Shown here: in pieces, positions 15,039 through 29,100 of the stretch
Numbering within the stretch: position 1 is the first letter of the stretch
How the letters are laid out: every line of letters starts with the position of its first letter
Source of the DNA: Promerops cafer
Taxonomy: Eukaryota; Chordata; Aves; Passeriformes; Nectariniidae
Reading direction: 5' to 3'
Assembly: GCA_013398275.1 (NCBI GenBank)
Contig: VZSE01006113.1
Coordinates: forward strand, 849,052-913,051
DNA: 64,000 bases
Position numbers and translations under genes: made by a program
Notes under the pieces: model-generated
What the model was told of the DNA's origin: nothing
Databases searched by the model: none
Seen by the model: the letters and a program-made list of their open reading frames with translations, nothing else

Positions 15039-15243
15039 GCTGTGCAGTGTCTCACAAGCCCTTCTGCCTCGTGCAGCAGCTGGAGCTGCAGTGCTTGTGC
15101 CATGGCACCAGCTGCTCTTCAGCTGCACAGGGAGCACCTCCAGAGCCTGGGTCTCAGCACCGCAGCCTGCTCTGTGACAGAGGGACAGCTATTGGAGCTT
15201 CCTTCAGAAAGTGGGACTTCTCCACCTTAGGGTTTCCAGAGCG
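15039..15243 (+). other. GC-rich exon-like island with splice sites
   Basis: This 205 bp stretch is clearly richer in G and C than its flanks. On the left it is bounded by a pyrimidine-rich acceptor ending GCTCACAG at 15038, and on the right by a good donor, GCG then GTAAGTG, at 15244. One plus-strand frame stays open across it, from an ATG at 14966 to a stop after the donor. The predicted peptide is Cys- and Ser-rich at first and has no family motif that I recognise. It could be an exon of an unrecognised or long non-coding transcript, or an old GC-rich repeat fragment. Splice-like ends around a GC island also arise by chance, so confidence is low. Confidence 0.25.
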
Positions 15244-18200
15244 GTAAGTGCTCTCTTTTCAGGAGCCCTGTTCCATTGCTGGGATTCCTTTGTGCTTTGT
15301 CTCTTTAAGCATGTGTGGTAGTTGAAGAAGGTGGATTTTGCACATCGTTTCTTAAATGTTTGCTTTCTTTCCAGCTCTTTGGTAAAGTGGGAGTTAAAGA
15401 GTGCACCTTTCTGCCATTCCTCAGTGCTTGCAGGTGTTCTGCAGGGTATGGTTTGATGTTTTCTCACACTCATTTTCTTTCCCATCTCCATTCACTCTAT
15501 TATGTATCACTTCAGAAGATCAGGCTTTCCTTCTACAGCATGGAGCCTTCCCTCTGCCCCACTGTTAACCGCATCTTTGGCTATCCTGATTTTTCAAATT
15601 GTCCCTTTTTTGTCTGTCCTCAGTCTCATAGCCCATGTCTTTTTTATCTCCATAGTGGCATCTATCTACCTGTTGCTTCATCAGAGTTTCCATTCAAGTT
15701 ACTTCATTTCAGGGAAGTTAGTTCTGTTTAGGGTTTCACCACTGCACTCTGGGCAATATCTGTTTGGTTCATTATGGATTTCTGACCACAGTTTATATAA
15801 GAATCAGATGCTTGGACATATCTCAAGTCTTGCAAAAGTTGCCAGCCAGAAACATGCTCACATAAGGATGGTCAGTAGTTGGGTGGATTATCTTTGAATC
15901 TGTTTTTAATAGAAAAACTGAAATCACTCCAGCTACAGGAAAAAGCACATTGACTCCACCTCTCATTATGTTCTTTGCAAGGCTGGTAATACTCTTCTCT
16001 TTTATCCCTTCAGCTTCATTAGATCATTTTTCTGCTCTTCTTAAGGGATTTACAAACAAGTTCCTCATTATCAAACATCACAGTTCCTATTTATTTCTTT
16101 TTCCTCTAGAACAATTTACATCTTCGTATATAGTTGATACATTAATCAGAAATTGCCAATAAATTAAGTTACAAGTCAAATTCTTTTTATTTCAGAATTT
16201 CTCCTTTAACTTGCCAAATGCACATGTCTTCTTAGTATTATTTCCTTAAAATTTCTTTTGGGAATGTCGCTTCTCACCCAGTTAACCAGTTGGATTATTC
16301 TTGTTTTCATCTAGTTTTCTTTTTTTTCCTGAAGCTTGTCTATTCCAGCATTGGTTATCTTTGTTTTTGTTGTGCATATCTTCTATATCTTGGTATTTAA
16401 TTGCCTGGTAGCATAATCTCTATGTTCTATTTAGCCCAATGTTTTCAGTTCTTACTTGATCTGCTTCATTTATGCCAAGTTGTTAGCCCTCCCAGAAGAA
16501 TTATGAGACAAGGGTTTAGCAAAGTTACGAGTTTAGAGCATGTAGAATATAGGAATGCATTGATGGTCCATAAATGAGGCAAGTAAAGGCTTCATGAGTC
16601 ACCATGCACCAGCTATCACAGAAATGCTGAAACTTTAATTTAAAGTCTAATTTGATACACTTGTGTTACTGCCAAATGACTATTTTTTTCCTTAAAACAT
16701 CTCACATTTATCTAAACTATATAAACTATTGGCTTTTCTGTCTGAGGGCAGTCTCTAGCTCCTAGAACTGCCTCTCCATAGAGTAGAAAGGGTGCAGGCA
16801 TTGGAGCCACCTCTGCTGAACTGAAAGCTTCCTGCTATGAAGGTTTTCTTTTTTCCCTTTGGACAGCTTTTTCATTCCATATTCTATTGTACCTTCTTTG
16901 ATTGAAATCCCTTGCCAATTGCTCTTGAAAAATCTAAATATAACTCCATCCTCTGAATTTGCCTTTATCTTAGTGGTAATACCTTCAAAGGACCCTTGCA
17001 GTTAAGATAAATGTTTTTTCCACTGTACAAATGAATAAGGAATAACACTTCAGTTGCGCATGGATCCAAAGGAATTTTGACAGATGTGTGCATTTTATCA
17101 CAGTGCCTTTATACTACCTCTCTATACCACAGTCTTTTCAAGTAAAACACCATTGCTTTCACTAGAGTCCTTTTTTTTCTAAATTCTCTCTCAAACTACA
17201 AAATCTTTTGAGGATTTCCAACTGAAGAGGGGTTAAGCTCTTTATTGCATGCTTCTTGAAATTAAGTCACTTATGAAATAATAGTAAATTAATTCCTAAA
17301 ATGTAGTAATAGAACAATGCAGAAAAGTGATGCATAATATATACTTTTCAAATTGCAATGCAAACCTTTAGTCTTGGGAAAGAAAAAGAAAAAAGAAGAG
17401 GAAACAAGCATTGTTACACATGGTTTAAGTGGGACTAATTTTTTTCCCAGAAAGAAAGTATAAATGCATTTATATATCTGAGAATTTGCATTTTTTTATG
17501 TATAAACATACTTAAGCTGTTTTCTAAAAAAAATGAACAGAAATTTCATGTAGAAAATTTCAGCTGAAAGTAGCTGAAAGCTATTGCAGCAGTATTACAT
17601 ATGGCTTGCCCTGTTCCTGTTCTTCCTTTAGAATTTTTTATAGCATTTCTGGGAACAGACTAGGTGGTGAGAAGGGTCCTTGGGCTGACCCAGATCACAA
17701 ATTTACCTGTAGTATTTTGGCTTCACACTTATGAAATTGATATATGCATTTATTCCATCAAGAAACTCCAAATATAATTTTATGCTGAGTGACCACTCTT
17801 ACAAAGCCAGTATTCTTTGTGCAAAGAATATTATGGAAAAAAATTCTGCACATAACATGTTTTCTATGTGTTGAAAATGTATGCAAAATAGCTCTTAAGG
17901 AATCCCAAAGTGAGATATAATTTAGTGTTGAACCAGTGTGATCTATGAATATTTATCATGCAAACTGCTCATATTAAAACATATTCCTATTCCCATTTTT
18001 GATAAGTAGTTTTATTTGATAAATTTGCATTCTGGTCACCCTCCAGTCTTCTGGAGAGTTGAGTTAACACCCAGCCTCAAGAGCTTTGAGAAGAAAAAAT
18101 GAAGGGACATTTCATATTTTCATTTTCTAAGTTTCCTATAAACAGAAAGTACAGAGTTCAGGTGGCAGTGCCCAGGAAATTGTATGCCTGCAGTTTGTGC

Positions 18201-21200
18201 GTTTGCCCTGCATGGGAGTAGGGAGAGGTAGCTTGGTATCACCAGAACATGCCCAGAACATGATCTTTGAGAAAGGAGGTGTCCACAGCTGAAGTGACCT
18301 TTCTTTTCCACCTGCTTGTAAGGGTAGTTACACATTTGGAAAGGTGGGTTTGCAGCTTATTTCTGTAGTTGTTTCTTTGTGCTGCTACATCAGGGGGCAT
18401 GCTGAACCTGAGCATTAACTTAAAATGTCAGTAGCTAACCTTTTGAACAGTCATTCAGTGAGTCTTTCCCATTTAACGACAAGCATATATAATGAAGTGC
18501 CAAAATTTCATGCACCTTTTTCCTAGAGGGCTTTTCATTAGGGCTACAAACAGCTAGCTCTTCGTTCCGGAGGCAGCAGAGCTCCACGAACAAATGTATT
18601 TCTTTGTTTGGTTTCATGCTTTCTAACAAATACTTATGAAACAGTGCTAGAATGAAAATGAAAACGCTCCATGCACACAGTCAGCTTTTGGCTTTACACT
18701 GTGCAAAGTAGAAACTCGTCCCCATAAAAGTCATGCTGTGTCTCACAGGGATAGTCTACCTCATTGGAAACCCATTTAGTGTTAGCAGGGAACTAGAAAA
18801 GGTCAAACTTTACACTTATTCATGAGTTATTCTGTAAAATCAAACATGCATAATTCTTAAGTAGACTAACCAAGCAGAAGTGGTGCAGGTCCCTGCATAG
18901 TTGGCCTCTTCCGTTCTCTGAGGAGTACATGAATGCTCACAAAAGCAAGCACCAAAACTAATTTTACTTGAGGCATCAGTTCTGTCATTTCTCTGCCCAG
19001 AGAACTGTAGGGCTACATGCAAAAAGTGGGCTCTAAAAGGTGCTGTACTCAGGATAAAGACTCAAGATAAAGAAAACTAGATCACCTGGATGATGAGCAT
19101 ATTGTCTTTTCCTCTGGAACCCTGAGGACCATCCCCATGCTCCTGAGATACAGTATTGCAGTCTCTCATTCTCCACCTTACCTTTAGCTCTGAAAAGTGT
19201 TTCTTTTGTAACCAAGCAGGTTCAAATGTGCTTTCAGAAACACTGAAGATAATGCAAATGCTGTCAAAAGTGATTTGCCAGACCTAATTTGAAGTGAAAT
19301 ATTTATTCTTTCTTTGTGAGCCCTGCTTGATGGCTGACACACACCTCATGGGAGAGGTGTGCAGGTGAGAGCCACACAGGTCTACCCACCATGGCTGTCT
19401 CCTGGGCTGCTGCTGAGCTGGGTTTGTGCAGCTCTCGAGCTGCTGGGCCACCACGGTAGCAGTCACTTGCTTCACTAAAGCTCTGTGCCCTAAACACTGA
19501 GAGATTAAGGCAAGACAAATCTCCAAAAGGCATTTGTCACAAAGCAGGGGTTGATGTAAGACGGCCCCACGTACTGAATCTTGCTTGTTTTAGATTCATT
19601 GAAGAGTGACTTTCTTGAAGGAGGAATTGTTCTCAGTATTTTTTAAAGGGTTCTTGCACAAATAAAACAAACCCTGGGCTGAAAATGCTGTTGGAATGTG
19701 TATAGTAAATGCTTTTGTGCTTTCTTTTCCAAGGACATAAGAAACCTCATTTCAAATTCTGAGGTAGTTTTAATATAATTAAAAAACAACTGATTTTTCC
19801 CAGGGGATCATTTGTGTGCACAGGCCAGAGTATCACTGAAACACAAGTTTTTCCTTTTGTCGTTTGACAGACAGAGGTACATGGATGAGGAAACACAGTA
19901 AAATACAATAAAATAAAAAAATCTGTTCTGTTAAATAACACATAGGGAAGACCAAACAATCAGATCAAACAAAGGGCAGCCTATGGTGCAGTTGCAGGAA
20001 CTTCTGTACTCTGTAAGTGGTATTCGACTTTATAGGAAGAATTAACACATTTAATATTGAGCTGGTTTGGTTAGGTTTTAATGCATAAATTATGACATTC
20101 CTTAGCACTTCAGTGGATACTAACTTCCCTGGAACAATCTCCAAGTTTCCCAAAAGGGGTGTGTGCTGCTTTTGCTGTTGTTACACACCTATTTTCATGT
20201 AACTCTCTATTGTTTCGCTCACATTTGCTGCACATCTAAACACAAACCTAAGGTTAGCTCTAGCTACTTTTATCATAGTGGTCGTTCAGGGAACCGTTAA
20301 TATTTTTCCCTCAAGCATACAGAATATGGTGTCTATTAAAGAATTTCTCTCCAAGGACCTTTACCCTGCATACTGATCTTAAAATTGTAAACATGGTGAT
20401 TAAATTTTACCATATCTCATTTCTCAGTGAAAAGTTTTCTTGTAATTATAGATGCTGGCTATATGTTTTACCATCTTCATTTTGAAACCAGTTGGTAGTT
20501 CAGACAAAGGCATGGATTTTTTTTTCTGCCATTGACAGAGGTTGTGTGAAATAGCAAATTCAGGAGCACATGTTTGTGTATATACTGTGTGCTTTGGAAA
20601 AGGGCATTCATTTGCTAAACCACAAATATTTCCACTCATCTTTTAGCTCACAAATGATGATGAAGCTCATCTTCTGCAATGGTAATTTTATTATGGCGAT
20701 TGGATGAACTCGGGATTAAAGCTTCTTAGATTTGACAATAACCTCTTACACTACTGCAGGTCATGCTTTTGACAAGGGGACTAATTGCATTGCTTCTGTG
20801 AAGGTTTGACTCTATTTGTTTTTCCATTAGAATAGCTCTCAAACCATTTTAGAGACAGTTAGCTCATTGCTACCTTTTTTTATTCAGAACAAAAAATGAA
20901 CTTTTCTTCAATTAGATTGTTCTCACATTCCCTCAAGTATCAAAAAGATAGAACCACTTTTATTTCAGATGGCTGAAAACTCCACCCACACAGACATCTT
21001 GAAAGATTAAAGACAGGGAAAGGGTGTATGTGTGAACTAAGCAAATGTCTTTGCCTTGGATAGAGACCAGGCCTCTCTCACTACAGATTTCATTCCTGAA
21101 AGAAAGGGATAAGAATGTTAATATATATACAACTGGAAAATAATGTGGTGTTAAAGCTCCTATAATTCACCTTGCCCCACATTTCTGTGTTGTGCTAGAA

Positions 21201-24200
21201 CAAATAGAATGTCAGAGAGTAGTAAATAAAGCTGTATGTTAATACAAGTCTAAATTATAAGGCATAGCATGAGTAATGCTTTTAGTTAAACTGGCTGGGA
21301 TAAAAACATATTGGTGCTGTCAATCTTCATGCTTTAGGATGCACATTGATCACTCAGAAAGGCTTGGGAAAAATTTATCCCCTCGCAGCCCATTCTTCCT
21401 CCTTTCACTGTAACTTTATGGAGTATGAGCATGATTGCAATTTGGTTTGTTTGCTTTTCCCTATTGTTGACTCCAGCTGAAGATTACATGAAATATTGGT
21501 TTAACCTGATAAAATAATGCCTTGGTCATATTAGCAGCAAGTAGTAGAGAGGCATTATGTGGCCACATGTGAACTGATTAGGCTTTTACTGGTTTTCTGA
21601 TTTCCTGAAAAAGAGGTTTGTCAGATCTGTCTTAGCAAGATTAACCTGTCATTAACCTAAGTGCTAGGAAAAAGATAAAGGCTTGCCAGCCAATAAGCTG
21701 TTAATAGAAAACATTTTTTTTTCCTATAGCAGTTAATCAGAGAAATATAAAAGCATCCAGTTTCACTCACATTTTTCTACAAAACTGCAAGCAGGATGTT
21801 GCACAAGAAAATGGTGCTTTAAAGACATGCCTCTCTCCTGAAAGCTTGTCACTTAAATCAGAACTGTGAACTGGGATTTTTTAGCATGGAGGAATGTTCA
21901 TTCATTACCCAGAAATGGGATTTAAGGTCTCCTCCATGCACCCCAGGCACAGAAGTGCAAGTCACATCTGGAATGTCCTCTAACAATCTCGAGACTTTTT
22001 CAAAAGGAAACATTTTCTGCAATATGACACAGAGAAGGAGACATCCCAGAGATTGATTTCAGATTGTGAAGGCATTCAACATGCACGTTTCTAAGGTAAA
22101 AATGCCTCCAGCCTAGCTTGGTTCCTATGTAATTTTGCAGGTACCTCTTCCCAATCTCAAGGAAATGACCTGTTTTGTGAACTGCAGATGCTGCTAAAAT
22201 TGATGTGAAAAACAGTGGTCCAGAAATTATCTGTGTGAGGAATTTCTTTAAAATGCCAGAGCTATTCTATGGTAACAAATTGAACACAGGGGTGATGCTA
22301 AACCTCCTGCTGCTTAAAGGAACATCTTTTAAACTGGTGTCTTACAGTGCTGTACTACCACTGCAGATTGACAACATTTGTGCAAAAATATGAATTTACC
22401 ATGGTTCTTGTAACCCATGACAAAAGGCTGTGCTGTGGCAGGAAAAGTAACATGAATGGACTTTCAATGCCTTAAAGCCCATAATACTCTTAATATGGTG
22501 ACTGAGCACTCTAAATCTCTGGATTGGGATATCATTTGCCTTAATTACTTGTGGATCATCTGTCTTAAAAGTGCTGACTTGTTCTTGAAAACATAAGGTT
22601 GGTGATGCAGTGAAAGTTAACCAAGAAATCTGGTATATAACTTCAATTAATATTTTCTTACAAGTAGATACACAAATATAAACAACTTAGAAAAATATCA
22701 AACCCTCTAAATAGCAGGTTTATCTCTTCCTCTCTCCCTTTACCCTCAAAAAAAAAAAAAAAAAAAGAGGAAAGCTATTTATACAGTATATGAGGGGTGA
22801 AGACATCTAATACATATTAACTTTCAGAAATGGAAATTTGATAGCCAGAGGATTTCCAAAGCCAGAGGCAGAGGCAATTTCCAAAATTATGAAGAAATAC
22901 TGCAAAAGTAATTTATTGAAAATACTTAGAATTGAATGCTCCAGAATCAAGAGGGCAAAGCGTAAGAAGAAGTTAAATCAGGCAAAGCTTAGACGGTATT
23001 AGCAGGTTATGGTCATTGATTTCTTGTAGCATTTCACTGCAGTACAGAATGGGATTTTTAGAGTACAAAGAGCATTTAAAAAATCCTAATGTCATTTTTA
23101 ATTGAACAAAAGAAATCTGCACCAATTTCTGGCAACTTTGGTGGAGAAAGAGAAGGACTTTCAAATCAAGAAGTAATAGCAGTATGTATGGATAGTAGGT
23201 TTGCATTAGGAATTAGCAGTTAATTTAAGAGCAGAACATTCCTGAGTTGATTGAAAGCAAAATAATTCCATTAAGCTAAATGTCAGTAAAGTTTTGAGTG
23301 CTTATAGCACACAACTGTTTCTCATAAGGGATACAGAATTTGGCACTGAGCAAGGCTCCAAGGGTGTGTTACATCTATTATCAGACCTTGGAATTCATCC
23401 ATTTTGGGGTGATATCACTGTTTAGGTTGCAGTCTTTTTTGTCAAGATGAACCATTGTTGTGTTACTTTTGTTTACATTTTTTTCCATGTTTTTCTTTCA
23501 ATTGAATACCTGTCTGTATGCAAATAAACTCATTTTTGAGAGGCAGCATGCATGATAGAATTGCAGTATAAATTAGTATCATCTGGCCCGATTTTTGCAG
23601 ATCATACCAAATGTTACAAATGTAATTTCCCACCAGCTGTATCCTTTCTGTAATCAATGGCCTGTTCTCCTGATGTGCAAACAGAAGTTCAGTCTATACA
23701 CCATACTTGGTGCTGTGGACAGCACCAAGACATCCTGAGGACACTTTTTTGTGTTACACTATTTTTTATTTTTTTTGTGTGCAAGCATTCACCATAACAC
23801 AAGTTTTACCCACCCTGCATAATTCAATCCCAATCTGTCTTTAATTCCTGCTTAGATACTATTGTGGTTGTCCTATAAATGGTGAATAGCTATAAGCTCA
23901 TCCCAAATGGCTATGCTTTAAACATTAACTTTTCAAAATTACTGCATAATTCTCTCCAGGTATGCCACCCCCACAATGCTTATGTTCTGTGATTCCATGG
24001 GAGTTTCTTTTCGGCGTGTATCACTGTTTGTTTGTTACACCTCTTACACTGTGATTTGCCTTTCCTTGCCTGGTTCTCTGCACAGAGTCTTTCTCTCATT
24101 TTTATGTTTTAGGCCACTCAAACTCTGGCATTTTGGCAGAATAAAAGAAAGTAGTAATTTTTACTACTACTAAGCCCAGGCTCTTTGTGAAAACTGGCCT

Positions 24201-25782
24201 GGGTTTTCTTAAGTTCCTGGATATCTGGCAATTTCACATGCACTGAGATCAGCCATTTAATCTATCACATGGAATAATGTAGGATAGCTTTGATGGATAG
24301 TTTGCAGGACACGTATTATCCCTGTTTCAGAACTAGCTGAAATGTCTGATGATCATTATACCATGCTTTACCTCATTTTTACATGTTCAGATGGGTAGCT
24401 CATTACTTTTAACGCTTCTCATCATGCCTGAGCGGTGACAGTAATAGCTTCAGTACTGCTTTCTATTTGTAGGAACGTGTTGTTAAGAACTGGAGTAAGT
24501 TACATCAGTCCTGATCCTTTCCTTCCTTGGAAAGCATGACATCGCTTCCTTTCCTCATCCCTTTAATCATCTGTTGGGCCTTGTTGGCAATAGCTGCATC
24601 AACACACGTGGGGAAATGGCATAGCTAAGCCTTGTCAAAACTGGACTGAAAACTCGCTGTGGCCACAAGAGAGAAACGAGCACTAATTCCCCTTCCCCAT
24701 GGTGGGCCCTTTTCATCCCCTGACAGCACCCTGCTCTTCAGGAGCTCTTTGTTTTCTTTTCTTTAATTCTGGGGGATTTGGGGTGAGTTTTGGTGTTGGG
24801 TTTGGTTTTCTGTTGTGTTTGGGGTTTTTTGGTGGGGGGGAGGTTGGTTTTTTGGTTGGGATTTTTTGGGGGCTTTTTTCTTTAAGTTAGAAGTTTGCTT
24901 GTCTTGTTTTGTGAACTAATAATTCTTGACTTTCCTTGAGTTCTACACCAGACATCTAGCTCCATGATTAACTTTTGTATCTGGTCTGATTTCATTGTGG
25001 CTGATAATCAACTTTCTCTTATGGCAAAGAAAGTTTCAGTACTGTACAAAGACACTACATAAAACCACCTTTCTGGGGCATCTCTACTGATAAGCAACAG
25101 TGCACATGGACAGAAATCAATGCCAATTACACTGTGAAAAAGAATCTGCTATTCTCAGATGGTAACTCCTACCACCTCTACAATGAAGTCCTGCTACTAG
25201 CTCTGTTACAGAGCTTTTCTTCTGAAATATGTAACAGTTCTCTAAGACAAAGCTTTGTATAATAAACCTAATATCCAAGAGTAAGTGTGAAATTACCCAC
25301 CCACTTTTCAGTAGGCGATTAAACAGGGCAGTTGAAGCAGTTCTGTGGTGTACATAAATGATGGGAAATTGTAGGCCAGTAGGAATCTGTACCTCTGATC
25401 AAACAGGGTTTTCAGTTTCTGTCTCCAATACACAGCCTGCACTCCACTGAGGGCTTTCCCTGCAAAACCAGTCTTGTTTCTGCTTCTTCCTTTTGGACTT
25501 TGCATGTCCAAGGGCAGAATGAGCAGAGACTTACCTGGCACTGCCCTGGGAGGTTGAAGCTGCTTCTGTCAGATTTCCACAGCAGCTGTGAACACCCTCA
25601 TTAGTTCAACCACTTCTCTTACAGGTCTCTGTATCTGGTTATGATGTTATTTAGTAACCATCAGCAGACAGACATATTTAAGATAATCAAGTCAGTCAAA
25701 GCACTTTTAAAAAGTTTCATCTTTTTCACCAGGTCTAGTAAAATGCTTTGTGTGTACTTAAATATATCTCTTTGCTCTATAT
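15244..25782. other. Intergenic or intronic DNA, no gene recognised
   Basis: No frame here has recognisable domains. The plus-strand frames at 15315-15897 overlap one another in a pyrimidine-rich stretch and look like chance. A GC-richer patch at 19330-19480 contains a short perfect inverted repeat, CACACCTC / GAGGTGTG. An A run of about 18 lies near 22749-22766. The T/G-rich tract at 24771-24885 is listed separately. Confidence 0.6.
24771..24885 (+). repeat. T/G-rich low-complexity tract
   Basis: About 115 bp in which the plus strand is almost only G and T. Runs of 3-7 G are separated by T-rich spacers, with the longest G run near 24834-24840. Four or more closely spaced G runs give G-quadruplex potential. 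The overlapping 63-codon frame (24699-24890) encodes Gly/Phe/Val-rich low-complexity sequence and is not a gene. Confidence 0.75.
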
Positions 25783-26159
25783 TGTGGCCAGCAACTGGGT
25801 ACCCACCAGCTACTCTCTCACACCCTCATCACCTCCATCCCCGGTCACTGATGGCGGAGGCAGGAATGTGACGCACGAACACCCAGGGTCACGCAGCAGC
25901 AGCCAACTCAATTGGAATCTCACTTCCTTATATAGATAAGAAAGCCCACGAGGTCAATCCTCATTGGCTGAGCCAGTTACCACCCGGCTAGCCAGCCAAT
26001 AGCAGCCCGAGTCCCCAGCGGCCTGGTCCTGCCCTTCTAGGGGCCTTACTGGTCAAATTACATAACTAAGGTGATTATACAATCTATTATATATTTCAGT
26101 TATAAAGTTGGAATTATTTATACTGTGAGGCCTACAGGCCAGCTGTCGGCCACCACACA
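25783..26159 (-). mobile_element. Endogenous retrovirus LTR, minus strand (solo or 3' LTR)
   Basis: Read on the minus strand this is organised like an LTR. It starts TGTGTGGTGGCC at 26159. Two CCAAT boxes follow (plus-strand ATTGG 25963-25967 and CCAAT 25996-26000), then a TATA box (plus-strand TTATATAG, about 25928-25935), then the R/U5-like part. The left end is uncertain: TGTGGCC at 25783 gives ends that mirror each other (TGTGG / CCACA), while TG at 25849 is an alternative. Directly upstream of the LTR start on the minus strand is a purine-rich stretch ending CTGGGGGA, like a polypurine tract. That suggests a 3' LTR with a short internal remnant to its right. I found no matching target-site duplication. 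The family name is not assigned. Confidence 0.6.
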
Positions 26160-29100
26160 TCCCCCAGGAGCTGGAGGAGAGAATAGGAAGAGAAAAAGTG
26201 AGAAAAATGTGTGGTTCAAGATAAAGACAGTGTCATAATCTGTTTATATTAATGATGAGCTGGTGTTTGAAACTGTATTGATTGAAATGGGAAATAACTA
26301 ATAAGGAAATATTTATAGCTCAGCTCCACCATTTTAAACCCATTAACATCAGTGGACCTGCTTCTGATGAAAAAGGAAGCAAAGGTAAAGTAGGATGCAG
26401 TTGCATCTGATGAACCAGTAGCATCTGACTCCTGTTAGCTACAGCCTTGTTTTTAATCAAAAGTAAGGTAGGTTAACACAAAGAAAACCTGAATTTATTG
26501 TACATGGCATTTTATAAACTTTGCTTCAAGAGGAGTCTGAAGACTTACTTTGGAATAAGGCTTTTCCTAGATTTGAGTGTGATCTTGACTGAGTCTTATG
26601 CATGGGATTTTGCCTTCCATATCCACTGAAATGATTATTTTAGTCTTTTAAAGATTTAAATCACAAGTGCAGTCAATTTTGAAAAACTAATAATAATTTT
26701 ACAAGCCACATTTTTCTGTAAATAAATGCCTCTGGATGTAAATTATATCTATAGAATTCTTGTTTATTCTTATTCTTCTGCATTTACTGGTAATTTATTT
26801 TATAAATATAGGGTTAAGACAATAAACCTGACATGGTTGATGGAAAACAGCCTCAACTACTTTCAGAAAGAAGACTTTAAAAGTAGTGATTAAACACCTA
26901 TTTTCTAAACTGCCAAAAAAAAAAAAAAAGAGTTTTTCTAAGACCCTGCAATTCACCAAGTGTATTAAAGTCTAGGGCTTGTCCAAGGCTTCAGATCCCT
27001 TAATCATGCTAGCTTAGTTTCAGTGGTACATTTTTAGCATGTAGTTAGAACAATATAATTGCTACTTTATGCAGCTGCAAGAAAATGTAGCTGCTTAACT
27101 CCAGTGTGCCAAACACAACACGTAGTCTTGCAAGGCTTGGAGCAACATCTGCTCTCATAAATTTGCTATAATAAGACTCGCTAGGCCAGACTCATGGATG
27201 TCTGACCCTACTCTTGTCAGGGTGGTTAAATGCAATGTAGCATTCAGCCAACTATCTTGTTCTTTTTTGGATGGATGAGGGTAAAGACATGTATACTGTG
27301 GCTGTGTAAGATAAATGGAAAAGGCACTTCAGTAACACTAATGCAGGTGCTAAAATAGTATTATATCAGAATGAGGTAATATCTGGACAAATAATTTTCC
27401 TGCAGTACCTCAATAATTTATCTTTATGTGGTATCTTGAACTGCTGCTGTGTGCAGCATCAATTTCTGCACTTTACAGTACGTATCAAAACTGGGAGTTG
27501 TTGCTTTGAATTTTTTCATGTGCTGCTTTTAAAGGTCAGTGAAAGGAAGCCTGCCAAATAAAGTTTTTGTTTTAGCACATTTCTCCAATAATGTAGTATT
27601 TCTGAAGATGGCAACAGTCAGAATATTGGCATAGTACTGAAACACTAGATATTTTAGTGTAAAATATCCAACACTTTTTTAAAATCCAAAATACAGAACA
27701 CTAGGTGTTTCTTAAAAATTTTAGTCTAACTTTATTTTTGTGCAAAAGTGCCTGTTCATCTGTTAATTGTTTGATTTTGCATGTGTAAGTTAATTCATTT
27801 CTAAGGTTTCACTCCACCAACCACTTATTTGCCCTTTAATAAAATTTACAACCCTAATTCACTTGTCTCTCTGCTACAAAAGTACCTGTTTCCTGCTGGA
27901 TGAAAGAATATGTTGAAGGATGACTTTTGTTCATCCCTGACTGATACTATTGAACTCCGGTGGGCAAAACAAGCTATTTAATCAATATTTGTCTGGTTTG
28001 TACTGTGTGTTTTACTCTCTACCCTGCACAGCCAGGCTGTCAAGGATTCCATGCTCTTCCAAGAATCATATACTCTTGTTCCCAAAGCACATGCAGACAC
28101 TTAATATCTGAGCTGTTTTCACTCCACTTCTTCCGAACTCTTCCAACCCTTTCCCTTCCAGAGAAATATTAGTACCACCATTATTTGGAAGGGCTCAAAC
28201 CTACTATTTAGCAAGTTTTCTGTCAGCTCTTTGCTTTCACTTTGCTTTTATGCCTGATTTTGTTCTGCCTGGCTGAAGTGGCTGGGATAGTCATCCCTTG
28301 GTCCCTGCTTTCTGGAACAATTGGGCTTTAGAATTGTGCTGCAGGGTTGGAGAAAACCAGAGTTCCCCAGTCAAGAGCCCTGGGAGCAGCATTCTCAGCC
28401 CAGTGGAGGTTTCACCTGATTCCAGAGCCCTGAGTCAAAAATAAGGACAGCATGGTCTCCCTGATTTCAAGTTTTAGTTTGACACTAGCTGTGGTAGCTT
28501 TAGCATGTTAACAGCTAAGAAGCCAAAAGAACTGCTGAGGAAGAGGACTTCTAACTTTCTTTAAGTTCTTCTGCTCTCTGCTCTCTTATTTAGTGTACTG
28601 AAGAAGTCTGTACCATCACACGGAGGCTGGTGCAGTGACAGCATTCATGGGATCTTGGGGTCTTCCTTGTGCACATGTAGGAGAACACTGGAAATGCCAA
28701 CCTCTCATCCAAGACAAGCTTTCCTATGCAAATGTTTTAGAAATCCTGCTGCGCTCACCTTGTGTGCAGATTGTTTTCAATCATTTTTCAGTCTGTTTCA
28801 GAGCCTTATGGGCAAATATAAACAAAATTTGAGCACTGTGAAAAATAGCCAAAAGATAATAAACTTATAACCAAGTTTCCACCAGTCTAGGACATGTGTC
28901 CTACAGTTTTATTCTAACCAGAAATTCTCAGGCACTCAGTGATCACTCTGGAATGTGATTTTGTAACACTATGCTTGGGCGAGAGTTAGTTTTGAGGGCT
29001 TGGCTGTTGTTTGTTTCTATAGGGGCAGTGCTGTTCATCCATGTGAGCAGTGATTTTAATAAGGAAGGGAACTGAGAGATTCCTCCCTTCACATGCTGAA

